A DNA stretch of 64,000 nt, taken from assembly GCF_010671565.1 (NCBI RefSeq), contig NZ_JAABOQ010000003.1, forward strand, positions 124,001-188,000, given 5' to 3'. Of this stretch, positions 1 through 7,181 are shown piece by piece. Each line of letters opens with the position of its first letter. Position 1 is the stretch's first letter. Origin of the DNA: Spongiivirga citrea (GTDB lineage: Bacteria > Bacteroidota > Bacteroidia > Flavobacteriales > Flavobacteriaceae). The position numbers and the translations under genes were made by a program. The notes under the pieces are model-generated. The model was not told where the DNA came from and did no database searches. It saw nothing but the letters and a program-made list of their open reading frames with translations.

Positions 1-2
1 TT

Positions 3-101
3 GTATTGGGAGTACTAACTTTAGTAGAATTAAATAAACCGGAGGTAAAACGATTATTTGATGATCAATCTGGTTTGGTACCAACAAAAAATCCCTACTA
101 A
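3..101 (+). CDS. 3' end of an unidentified CDS (partial)
   Basis: An open frame enters from the left edge and runs 32 codons to a TAA, ending in ...PTKNPY. The visible part starts hydrophobic (VLGVLTLVEL) and then becomes charged. It is too short to assign to a family. It is taken as a real gene end because an intrinsic terminator hairpin overlaps its stop codon and the next gene is convergent. Everything about its function is unknown from this window. Confidence 0.5.
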   Translation, partial: VLGVLTLVELNKPEVKRLFDDQSGLVPTKNPY

Positions 102-114
102 AAAGCAGGGATTT
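89..114. terminator. Bidirectional terminator hairpin
   Basis: A perfect 8-bp inverted repeat, AAATCCCT (89-96) and AGGGATTT (107-114), lies between the partial plus-strand gene and the convergent DUF3127 gene. It has an A-run on its left side (a U-run when read on the minus strand) and an AT-rich right side, so it can end transcription from both directions. Confidence 0.75.
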
Positions 115-136
115 ATATTATATATGAGCGTACTTT

Positions 137-520
137 CTAAAATGGAAGATCATCATGCTCTTCTTCATTTAAATCGGTAGCTGGTTCAAATGCTTCCATT
201 GGTGGCACGGGTGGTATACCAGCAGCACCGTCAGTCGCTGCAGCTCCAACATTCTCAATACGCCATCCCTGAATAGAGTTAAAATATTTTGTTTCCCCTT
301 GCGGATTTACCCACTCGCGACCTCTAATATTGATACTTACTTTCGCTTGTTGCCCTACTTGATAGCTATTTAATAAATCGCACTTATCCTGAATAAATTC
401 AATTAAAATATGCTGTGGGTATTGCTCATCGGTTGTAATTACCAATTCGCGCTTTCTAAAACCATTGCTTCCGTAGGTTTTAGTTTCATCGATCATCTTA
501 ATGCTTCCTGTAATTTCCAT
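137..520 (-). CDS. DUF3127 family protein (OB-fold-like)
   Basis: The 127-residue protein has a compact beta-rich body (residues 1-88, beginning MEITGSIKMI) and a flexible acidic tail ending EEEHDDLPF. This layout resembles small single-stranded DNA-binding proteins, whose acidic tail ending in a DLPF-like tip contacts partner proteins. It matches what is known as DUF3127 in Bacteroidota. It lies just 8 bp downstream of the flavin reductase gene on the same strand, so the two are probably cotranscribed. DNA binding is inferred from the fold-like pattern and tail, not shown. Confidence 0.75.
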   Translation of the reverse strand: MEITGSIKMIDETKTYGSNGFRKRELVITTDEQYPQHILIEFIQDKCDLLNSYQVGQQAKVSINIRGREWVNPQGETKYFNSIQGWRIENVGAAATDGAAGIPPVPPMEAFEPATDLNEEEHDDLPF

Positions 521-528
521 CGTTATTT

Positions 529-1404
529 TTAATTAATTGCCAACAATACTTTCCAAGCCGAAAGTACTTCATTTTTATTTAAATATTCTTGAGCTTTTAA
601 ATGAACTTTTTCTTCATCATCCGCGCTCAAAATTGCCTTTATTCCTGTTGAATTATTTACAAATTCAGTTACTTCGTCTTCAGTAGGGATGGCTTCAATA
701 TTACCTAACTTCCCTAAGTCGTTTCCCGTTAAAACCGAACTATTTTTAATAGTATATGGTATATTATCTACCCCAATACCCAAAGTAGATAATGGCTTTG
801 GAACCTCAAACATTCCCTTATTTGCACGGCTATACCAACTACCCCCCATTCGAGCAACAAGATCTATTTTATGTTGATCGATACTTCCGTTTTCATCTAA
901 TACGGCCTCATCAATATGTAGCTTAACAACTTCACACATGATAAGGTTACCGGCACCGCCTTCATTTCCCAATTTTATAATATCAGTCACTTTACATTCA
1001 AACTGTACTGGAGATTCTTTTACCCGAAAAGGCTTAACCTGATGCGATCTTAATGGTGTTAGTCCGGACTTTTTAAACTCGTCAATACCCTCAGCATATT
1101 CCGTACTCGATAAAGACATTTGCTGAACGATATCATAATTTACAACATTAATAACTACCTCTTTTGTTGCCTCGGCATTTTCTAAGGTGTGCTTTGTAGT
1201 GTTATTTCTAACACGTCTTGCAGGTGAAAAAATTAATACCGGTGGATTGGCACTAAACACATTAAAAAAACTAAAAGGAGATAAATTTGGGCGTCCCTTT
1301 TCATCTATCGTACTGGCAAATGCAATGGGTCTTGGTCCGATCGCGCCTAGTAAATATCCGTGTAGTTTTGGTGTTGCAAGTTCGTTTGGATCAAGTGATA
1401 ACAT
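529..1404 (-). CDS. Flavin reductase-like FMN-binding protein
   Basis: The 291-residue protein starts with a typical flavin reductase-like (FMN-binding split barrel) domain: GPRPIAFAST followed by NLSPFSFFNVFSANPP at about residues 23-56, and the GGSWYSR segment near residue 186. The C-terminal about 80 residues form a helical extension. Family members bind FMN and often reduce flavins or act as flavoproteins in the cytoplasm; the exact substrate cannot be read here. The gene is the likely promoter-proximal partner of the DUF3127 gene 8 bp downstream and is divergent from the histidine kinase at 1521. Confidence 0.85.
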   Translation of the reverse strand: MLSLDPNELATPKLHGYLLGAIGPRPIAFASTIDEKGRPNLSPFSFFNVFSANPPVLIFSPARRVRNNTTKHTLENAEATKEVVINVVNYDIVQQMSLSSTEYAEGIDEFKKSGLTPLRSHQVKPFRVKESPVQFECKVTDIIKLGNEGGAGNLIMCEVVKLHIDEAVLDENGSIDQHKIDLVARMGGSWYSRANKGMFEVPKPLSTLGIGVDNIPYTIKNSSVLTGNDLGKLGNIEAIPTEDEVTEFVNNSTGIKAILSADDEEKVHLKAQEYLNKNEVLSAWKVLLAIN

Positions 1405-1520
1405 CCTACGGTTTAATTTGTAGCAAATGTAATTAAACTACTGCGGTCAAAAAAAGGAATGTGGATAAAGGTATCATCAAATTAACTTATATTTATTCAT
1501 TGTAAAGCCAATGCACCTAA

Positions 1521-2681
1521 ATGTTATTTGAAGACCAGAAAACAATAACCCGACGCATTATAATTATCTGCTCGTTCATTGTTGTTGTACTTATTGTTTG
1601 GAATACCAATTCTTTGTTCCGTATCATGAAGAATGAAGAACGGGTTAAAATGGAAGGTTGGGTAGTTGCACAATATGAAATTCAACAAAACAGCACCGAA
1701 GATAATATAAGTGAGCTAGCCTATTGGCACACCGTACATGGCAAGTTGAATTCGCCTATGATCATTGTTGACAAAAATGACAGTATTGTTAACTACGACA
1801 ATATCGACAGCATAAAAATTGCTAGAGATCCCAATTACATTTATAAAATTCTCGATCGGATTAAAAAAGATAACGATCCTATTATCATTGATTATGACAA
1901 TTTTTTAAACCAGCGATTGTATTATGGTGATTCGTCTTTGCTTAAAAAATTAACCTATTTCCCAATTGCGTTGGTACTGATTATTGTGCTATTTGCAACG
2001 GTTACCTATTTCTTTTATCGCACCTCTAAAATATCAGAACAAAATAAGCTTTGGGCTGGTATGGCCAAAGAAACTGCTCACCAGATTGGGACACCACTGT
2101 CATCATTATTAGGTTGGATTGAAATACTTCGGTCACAAAATGTAGAAGAGAGCACTCTAGTAGAAATTAATAAAGATGTCGAGCGCTTACAGACTATTAC
2201 AGAGCGATTTTCACAAATCGGATCCATCCCAAAATTAGAACGTACTAATATTATTACTGAAACTACTAATACGTTCAACTATTTAAAAATGAGAAGCTCA
2301 AAACTCATCACTTTTGAGTTATTAGTTCCTGAAGATTTTATTTATGTAAATCTTAATTCACAGCTTTTTAGCTGGACCATTGAAAACTTGGTTAAAAATG
2401 CCATCGATGCGATGAAAGGAAAAGGGCTTTTACGTCTTGTTGTAAAACAGCGAGATAAGGAAGTTAAAATTCAAATTATCGATACAGGGAAAGGTATTCC
2501 AAGAAGTCAGTTTTATCAAATATTCGAGCCAGGATTTACCTCAAAAAAACGAGGTTGGGGACTAGGTTTGTCGTTAGCAAAACGAATTGTTGAGGATTAC
2601 CACCAAGGCAAACTAAGGGTATCGCATTCTGAAATAGGTAAGGGTACGACTATGGAGATCGTCCTAAATATTATTGATTAG
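1521..2681 (+). CDS. Membrane sensor histidine kinase
   Basis: The 386-residue protein has two membrane helices (about 12-33 and 144-166) bracketing a periplasmic sensor of about 110 residues with no recognised fold. The H-box is KETAHQIGTPLSS with the phospho-accepting His187. The N box (NLVKNAIDAM, Asn293), G1 box (DTGKGI, 321-326) and G2 box (GWGLGLS, 345-351) complete a HATPase_c domain. No response regulator is adjacent, so it is an orphan kinase here. Its 3' end overlaps the convergent HIT gene by 4 bp. Signal and partner are unknown. Confidence 0.9.
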   Translation: MLFEDQKTITRRIIIICSFIVVVLIVWNTNSLFRIMKNEERVKMEGWVVAQYEIQQNSTEDNISELAYWHTVHGKLNSPMIIVDKNDSIVNYDNIDSIKIARDPNYIYKILDRIKKDNDPIIIDYDNFLNQRLYYGDSSLLKKLTYFPIALVLIIVLFATVTYFFYRTSKISEQNKLWAGMAKETAHQIGTPLSSLLGWIEILRSQNVEESTLVEINKDVERLQTITERFSQIGSIPKLERTNIITETTNTFNYLKMRSSKLITFELLVPEDFIYVNLNSQLFSWTIENLVKNAIDAMKGKGLLRLVVKQRDKEVKIQIIDTGKGIPRSQFYQIFEPGFTSKKRGWGLGLSLAKRIVEDYHQGKLRVSHSEIGKGTTMEIVLNIID

Positions 2682-3067
2682 AATTGTGAGGCGATTTCGG
2701 ATGCCAAAGCTGCAAATTCTTTTTGAGACCGGGCTTTATTATTTTTAAAGTCCATATCTGTCATAGAATCTATCGGAATTAAGTGCACATGTGCATGAGG
2801 TACTTCTAAACCAACTACTGCAACTCCCACACGGTTGCAAGACACTACCTTTTCAATTGCAAGGGCCACTTTTCTAGAAAAACTCATTAATCCATTATAA
2901 GTATCTTCATCAAGATCGAATAGTCTATCAACTTCCTTTTTAGGTATGCATAAGGTATGTCCCCAAGCATTGGGATTTATGTCTAAAAATGCAAGAAAGT
3001 CGTCAGTTTCTGCGACCTTATGACAAGGGATTTCTCCATTAATAATTTTAGTGAAAATTGAAGCCAT
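2678..3067 (-). CDS. HIT family protein
   Basis: The 129-residue protein carries the histidine triad HAHVHLIPI at residues 91-99; the middle His (93) is the usual nucleophile in this family. The N-terminal MASIFTKIINGEIPCHKV is typical of the Hint/HIT branch, which hydrolyses purine nucleoside phosphoramidates and related nucleotides in the cytoplasm. It follows greA on the same strand with a terminator between them, so it probably has its own promoter. The 3' end overlaps the convergent kinase gene by 4 bp. Confidence 0.92.
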   Translation of the reverse strand: MASIFTKIINGEIPCHKVAETDDFLAFLDINPNAWGHTLCIPKKEVDRLFDLDEDTYNGLMSFSRKVALAIEKVVSCNRVGVAVVGLEVPHAHVHLIPIDSMTDMDFKNNKARSQKEFAALASEIASQF

Positions 3068-3110
3068 TGTATTGTCAAATTAGGGAATTTAAAAGTAAGG
3101 AAAATGAAAT

Positions 3111-3147
3111 AAAAAAACCGGATAACAACATTAATGTGCTAACCGGT
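3111..3147 (-). terminator. Rho-independent terminator of greA
   Basis: An imperfect stem (ACCGG at 3117-3121 to CCGGT at 3143-3147, with further pairing inward to ACATTAATGT) is followed on the minus strand by a run of seven T (3110-3116 as A on plus). It sits 25 bp after the greA stop codon. Confidence 0.8.
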
Positions 3148-3171
3148 CTTCCTGGTTGATAAATAGAATTG

Positions 3172-3648
3172 TTATTCTCGAGTAATCTCTAAGATGTCAA
3201 ATTTTAATGTGCCATTTGGCACTGATATTTCAGCTACTTCACCTACCGACTTTCCTAGAAGTCCTTTTCCTATAGGTGAATTTACCGATATCTTCCCCGA
3301 TTTCAAATCGGCTTCACCATCAGCCACCAAGGTATAATTCATTTCCATACCGTTGGTTTGATTCTTAATCTTAACCGTTGACAATACTAACGCCTTGGAA
3401 GTATCTAATTGGGATTCGTCAATTAAACGCGCTCCGGAAAGCGTTTCCTCTAATTTAGATATCTTCATTTCAAGAAGGCCTTGTGCCTCTTTTGCAGCAT
3501 CATATTCTGCATTTTCCGAAAGGTCTCCTTTATCTCTTGCCTCAGCAATTGCTTGAGAAGCACGAGGACGTTCTACATCCTTCAAGTGACTAAGCTCTTT
3601 TCTAAGCTTTTTTAGTCCTTCTTCAGTATAATAAGATACGTTGCTCAT
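3172..3648 (-). CDS. greA: Transcription elongation factor GreA
   Basis: The 158-residue protein has the full GreA layout. The N-terminal coiled coil (residues 1-75) carries the tip sequence RDKGDLSENAEYDAAKEAQG with the acidic DLSENAEY loop that enters the RNA polymerase secondary channel. The C-terminal FKBP-like domain ends with VNSPIGKGLLGKSVGEVAE. GreA rescues backtracked polymerase by stimulating transcript cleavage. A terminator follows the gene, and a second terminator-like hairpin lies in its leader, 45-50 bp before the start codon. Confidence 0.97.
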   Translation of the reverse strand: MSNVSYYTEEGLKKLRKELSHLKDVERPRASQAIAEARDKGDLSENAEYDAAKEAQGLLEMKISKLEETLSGARLIDESQLDTSKALVLSTVKIKNQTNGMEMNYTLVADGEADLKSGKISVNSPIGKGLLGKSVGEVAEISVPNGTLKFDILEITRE

Positions 3649-3692
3649 AATTTCATTTTCATTTTACTGTGACTCATGCTCACTTATAAACA

Positions 3693-3716
3693 CAAAAAAT
3701 CCCATCATAGCGGGAT
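3693..3716 (-). terminator. Terminator-like hairpin in the greA leader
   Basis: Read on the minus strand, GGGAT is joined to ATCCC through an 8-nt loop in the order ATCCC-GCTATGAT-GGGAT (3712-3716 with 3699-3703), followed by six T (3693-3698). It points toward greA and ends about 45 bp before its ATG. No minus-strand gene lies directly upstream, so it is either an attenuator of greA or the end of a short leader RNA. The stem is only 5 bp, so the call is moderate. Confidence 0.45.
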
Positions 3717-3844
3717 CCTAATCAAATATACAAAATAATTTCAGCTTAAACAGGGGTGAAAATTCTACATTAAAAATAATGTTAATCAAAAATAAACCTG
3801 CCGTACAATGCGTTTTGTTTATTTACCTTGCCAAAAAGAATTGC

Positions 3845-4273
3845 ATGAAACGTTTTTTAACCCTTTTCCTTTTTTTAGCACTATTGTCATGCAAAGATGA
3901 CGACAATAGGCGTAGTAGGAATCCTTTTTTATTAGATACTGCTTTTTCATTTGATATTAATCTCGCTACTAATAGTAATTTATCATTTACTGGAAACAGT
4001 CAGTACTTTTCTAACGCTGGGATAGGTGGTATTATCGTGTTTAATTCGGGAATTGGTTATATCGCATGGGAAGCAAGTTGTCCGAACCATGTACCTAACA
4101 ACTGTAGTACTATGGCAATAAATGGTGTCGAGGCGCAATGCAGTTGCGAAGACTACCGATACACGCTAGGAACTGGTGATTTGCTGAATCCTCCAGGAGG
4201 AGATCAACAAGTATACCCTATGCTTAATTATCGCGCTACCGAAAGTGGCGGGATTATTACAGTTTCGAATTAA
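3845..4273 (+). CDS. Lipoprotein with degenerate Rieske-like domain
   Basis: With the start at 3845 the product is 142 residues and begins MKRFLTLFLFLALLSCKDDD, a lipoprotein signal with Cys16; the frame also opens 66 bp further upstream, but that would bury the signal. Residues 70-110 resemble a Rieske [2Fe-2S] domain: CPNH...C (Cys79, His82, Cys87), then CSCED (Cys99, Cys101, Glu102), and the later NPPGGD and PMLNYRA segments. Canonical Rieske motifs are CxH and CxxH; here the first is CxxH and the second His is replaced by Glu. Cluster binding is therefore doubtful. It stands alone between greA and the TonB receptor. Confidence 0.7.
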   Translation: MKRFLTLFLFLALLSCKDDDNRRSRNPFLLDTAFSFDINLATNSNLSFTGNSQYFSNAGIGGIIVFNSGIGYIAWEASCPNHVPNNCSTMAINGVEAQCSCEDYRYTLGTGDLLNPPGGDQQVYPMLNYRATESGGIITVSN

Positions 4274-4334
4274 GCCCACAACAATTGAGGCTAGATTTAG
4301 AAGGTATTTCTAAACAATGTTTTGAGCTAGAAAA

Positions 4335-4371
4335 CCCCTCTCCCTAGCCCTCTCCTAGAGGGAGAGGGAAC
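4335..4371 (-). repeat. Short palindromic dispersed repeat, copy 1
   Basis: The core at 4348-4368 is a palindrome built on CCCTCTCC and GGAGAGGG, placed 20-55 bp downstream of the TonB receptor stop codon. Related cores occur at 11658-11678, 14770-14789 and 63157-63168, each also just after a stop codon. It could act as a transcript-end hairpin or be a REP-like element. Confidence 0.6.
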
Positions 4372-4390
4372 AGATTGGAGAATTATGAGA

Positions 4391-6850
4391 TTAAAATTTA
4401 AGCGTCATCCCTACTAAAAAGTTCGTCCCAGCCTGTGGGTAAAGAAAATTCTCAGTGATTGCCGGGTCGTTAGATCCTTCTGGCCTGAAAAAATAACTAA
4501 AGGTGTAGCCATTAGATTCGTACAATTCGTTTAAGAAATTATTCACTAATAAATCAAACCTCAACTCTTTAACCCAACCTGGTTTTAGTGTCCAAGAAGC
4601 GTTAAAGTTGTTTACAAAATAACTGTCTATTTTCTTGCTTTCGCTTGACGTGTTATCCAAAAACTGATCACCTACATATTTACTAAGCACGCTAAGCTTA
4701 ACCTGTTCTATAGGTTGATAGCTAATAACACTACCTGCAATTATATTTGGTGAAAAAGCAATATCGGTATCTTCTAAGTTAGTAGTAACGGGCAAGAAAG
4801 AAACAGTATCGAATGTAGCAGGGTCAAACTGTGTATCGAAAATGAGATAATCGAACTCTTTGATTTTATTTTGACTCAAAGTCGTGTTAGCAGAAAACGT
4901 CCATTTTTCAGAAGCTTTGTAAGTTGCCTGTAATTCAATACCAGCTCTATAACTCCTATCAACATTTTGTCTAATCGGACCTCCAGTATCATCAATTGCA
5001 CCAGTTAGTACTAACTGATCTTTATAATCCATAAAATAAAAATTAGCGTTAAAGGCTATTTTACTTTTTTGTAAGCGATATCCAAATTCCCAATCAAACA
5101 ATTGCTCTCTTTTAGCATTGGGATTATTAATTAAATCGTCACGATTAGGCTCTCTATTACCAACAGAAAACGAACCATAAACAGTTTGGCTCTTATCAAA
5201 AGCATACGACAATCCCATTTTTGGATTAAAAAATCCAAAATTTTGATCAACAGCAATAGGCAGCAAATCCGAACTAGTTCCGAAAGTTTCGTAGTTAACA
5301 GTGCGGTATTGTAAATCACCAAAAGCTAAAAGCGCATCATTAATATTATATTCTGCTTTGGCATATATATTTATATCTCTTTTATCACCATTACTGAAAT
5401 AATATTGACTACCAGTTGGAAGTGGTGATGGAAATGTATCAGAAATTACTTCTCCAAAATGATCACCATCGTATCGCGTAAAACTTCCTCCAAAATTGGC
5501 AGTTAATCCTTCCGTGTTATAGTTTAAAGAATAAACCAAGGCATAAAAATCATTATCAAGCCATCTTCTTCTTACAACATCACCACTTTCGTCAGGGTTT
5601 GTGCTATCTGGGAAATAATCACCTAAATCATCATCTTCTCTAAACTGCTCAAAAAAGCCTCGCCCATTTGTGTAGTTAAGTGATAAATTTCCTGATAGCT
5701 TGCTATTAAATTGATGTGTAGCATGAAGCTGATAATGGTCTTGATTGTAATTATCCACCTGGTTTTCGTAAGTGTAAAAATTATAAGTTCTACCAGAATT
5801 TAATAAATTTTCAGCCTCTTCATCACTTAAAAAATTACGATCTATATACGCTTGTATATCTGCCGCACTTCCATTTACTCGAGATTCTGGTGTACCAAAC
5901 CAAGATTGATAGGTTCGTTCTTGACCACCAAAAACGATTGCCTTAATTGCTGTGCGTTCATTTAAATATCCTCCTTCAACATAAAAAGATTTTAGGTCGG
6001 AAGTCGCACGGTCGATATAACCATCTGATTGAATTTTAGACAAGCGTGCCTCAGCATACAATCCGTTTTTAAGTCCGGTTCCTATTTGCACATTATGACG
6101 ATTTGTACCAAAAGAGCCAAATGAATTTATGATAGTCGCATAACTTTCTGAAGATGGTTTGTTGGTTTTCAAGTTGAGTGTTGCACCAAAAGCTGCGGCA
6201 CCATTTGTTGATGTCCCTACTCCTCGTTGTAACTGAATATCATCTACAGAAGAAACAAAATCAGGCATATTTACCCAAAACGTCCCTTGAGATTCTGCAT
6301 CATTATAGGGAATACCATTTATGGTAACATTTACTCGTGTGGCATCTGTGCCTCGAACACGTATTCCGGTATAACCAATGCCAGTACCAGCATCAGAGGT
6401 TGTAACTACAGACGGAAGCTGATCGATAATTATAGGTAAATCTTGACCTAAATTAATTGATTGTAGTTGTTCTTTGGAAATATTAGTAAATGCAATTGGT
6501 GTTTTTGAAGTAACCCGCGTGGCCGATACCAACACTTCATCTAAAGCAAATTCTCTATTTCCTAATTGTACATTTAGAACTGTATTTTTGGAAACATACA
6601 CTTCCTTTTCATAAGGCTCAGGTGCTAAATAGTTAAATTGAAGCACATAATTTCCTTTCACCAAGGTTAATGCATAATTACCTTCAAAATCTGTTGTAGT
6701 TCCTTGTTTTGTTCCTTTAATTATAATAGAAACTCCAGGAAAAGGTTGGTTGTTTTCATCGGTTACAGTACCCGATAGTTCAAATTGTTGTTCTTGTGCA
6801 GTAAGAAATTGAATTAAGAATACTGCAACAAGTGATAATAAACGTTTCAT
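4391..6850 (-). CDS. TonB-dependent receptor, probable thiamine uptake
   Basis: The 819-residue product starts at 6850 with the signal peptide MKRLLSLVAVFLIQFLTAQ; the 33-bp longer frame lacks a sensible signal. After a carboxypeptidase-like regulatory domain (about 20-105) comes the plug, with GIRVRGTDATRVNVTINGIP and NGAAAFGATLNLKTN (about 115-235), then a 22-strand-type barrel ending in Phe. It would move a ligand across the outer membrane using TonB energy. The substrate follows from its leader, which holds a TPP riboswitch, known to precede thiamine-related TonB receptors in Bacteroidota. A hairpin includes its start codon. The nearest other thiamine genes are at 13.2-14.6 kb. Confidence 0.92.
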   Translation of the reverse strand: MKRLLSLVAVFLIQFLTAQEQQFELSGTVTDENNQPFPGVSIIIKGTKQGTTTDFEGNYALTLVKGNYVLQFNYLAPEPYEKEVYVSKNTVLNVQLGNREFALDEVLVSATRVTSKTPIAFTNISKEQLQSINLGQDLPIIIDQLPSVVTTSDAGTGIGYTGIRVRGTDATRVNVTINGIPYNDAESQGTFWVNMPDFVSSVDDIQLQRGVGTSTNGAAAFGATLNLKTNKPSSESYATIINSFGSFGTNRHNVQIGTGLKNGLYAEARLSKIQSDGYIDRATSDLKSFYVEGGYLNERTAIKAIVFGGQERTYQSWFGTPESRVNGSAADIQAYIDRNFLSDEEAENLLNSGRTYNFYTYENQVDNYNQDHYQLHATHQFNSKLSGNLSLNYTNGRGFFEQFREDDDLGDYFPDSTNPDESGDVVRRRWLDNDFYALVYSLNYNTEGLTANFGGSFTRYDGDHFGEVISDTFPSPLPTGSQYYFSNGDKRDINIYAKAEYNINDALLAFGDLQYRTVNYETFGTSSDLLPIAVDQNFGFFNPKMGLSYAFDKSQTVYGSFSVGNREPNRDDLINNPNAKREQLFDWEFGYRLQKSKIAFNANFYFMDYKDQLVLTGAIDDTGGPIRQNVDRSYRAGIELQATYKASEKWTFSANTTLSQNKIKEFDYLIFDTQFDPATFDTVSFLPVTTNLEDTDIAFSPNIIAGSVISYQPIEQVKLSVLSKYVGDQFLDNTSSESKKIDSYFVNNFNASWTLKPGWVKELRFDLLVNNFLNELYESNGYTFSYFFRPEGSNDPAITENFLYPQAGTNFLVGMTLKF

Positions 6851-6871
6851 TCGTATGAAATTTATACGAAT
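6848..6871 (-). promoter_or_regulatory. Hairpin enclosing the TonB receptor start codon
   Basis: A perfect 8-bp inverted repeat, ATTCGTAT (6864-6871 read on minus) and ATACGAAT (6849-6856), with a 7-nt loop, contains the first two bases of the ATG at 6850-6848. Together with the TPP aptamer 60 nt upstream it is a candidate translational expression platform. There is no T-run after it, so it is not a terminator. Confidence 0.5.
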
Positions 6872-6929
6872 AAAAGGGGTCATTATTCAGTTTGTTAATA
6901 AATGATATTCTGGCAACATTTTACAATGT

Positions 6930-7086
6930 GCCAACCGCGTTCCTAAACAGCATTACCTGTTCTAGGTTCAATGGGTATGATCTCAGCCGTTTTTTGAGTT
7001 ATGAGCTATGAGCTATGAGCTATGAGCTTTTCAACTCTGCACTCTGAACTCAACACTCTAAACTAAAAAAAGAGCACCCCTTCGAG
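6930..7086 (-). promoter_or_regulatory. TPP (THI-box) riboswitch
   Basis: Read on the minus strand, the conserved blocks appear in order: GGGGTGC (7080-7074), GGCTGAGATCATACCC, TTGAACCTAGAACAGG, TAATGCTG and TAGGAA (about 6942). GGGGT pairs with ATACCC (P2), and ACAG pairs with CTGT around the TAATG loop (P4/P5). These are the hallmark thi-box bases that contact thiamine pyrophosphate. The P3 arm between GGGGTGC and CTGAGA is about 90 nt, far longer than usual, and closes with a T7/A6 stem. The element lies in the leader of the TonB receptor gene and should repress it when TPP is plentiful. Confidence 0.93.
7001..7028. repeat. Four tandem copies of ATGAGCT within riboswitch P3
   Basis: Four exact 7-bp copies of ATGAGCT run head to tail. 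They are flanked by more low-complexity sequence with CACTC/GAACTC/CACTCT words up to 7062. The whole tract lies in the loop of the P3 arm of the TPP riboswitch. Confidence 0.9.
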
Positions 7087-7181
7087 ATTTGGGGGCAAAA
7101 TTACGACCTAAAATGAAAACAAAAGGTCAAAAATCATTTTAATTTCGAGCTATTTACCAAGCTTTTATCGTATGTATATAG

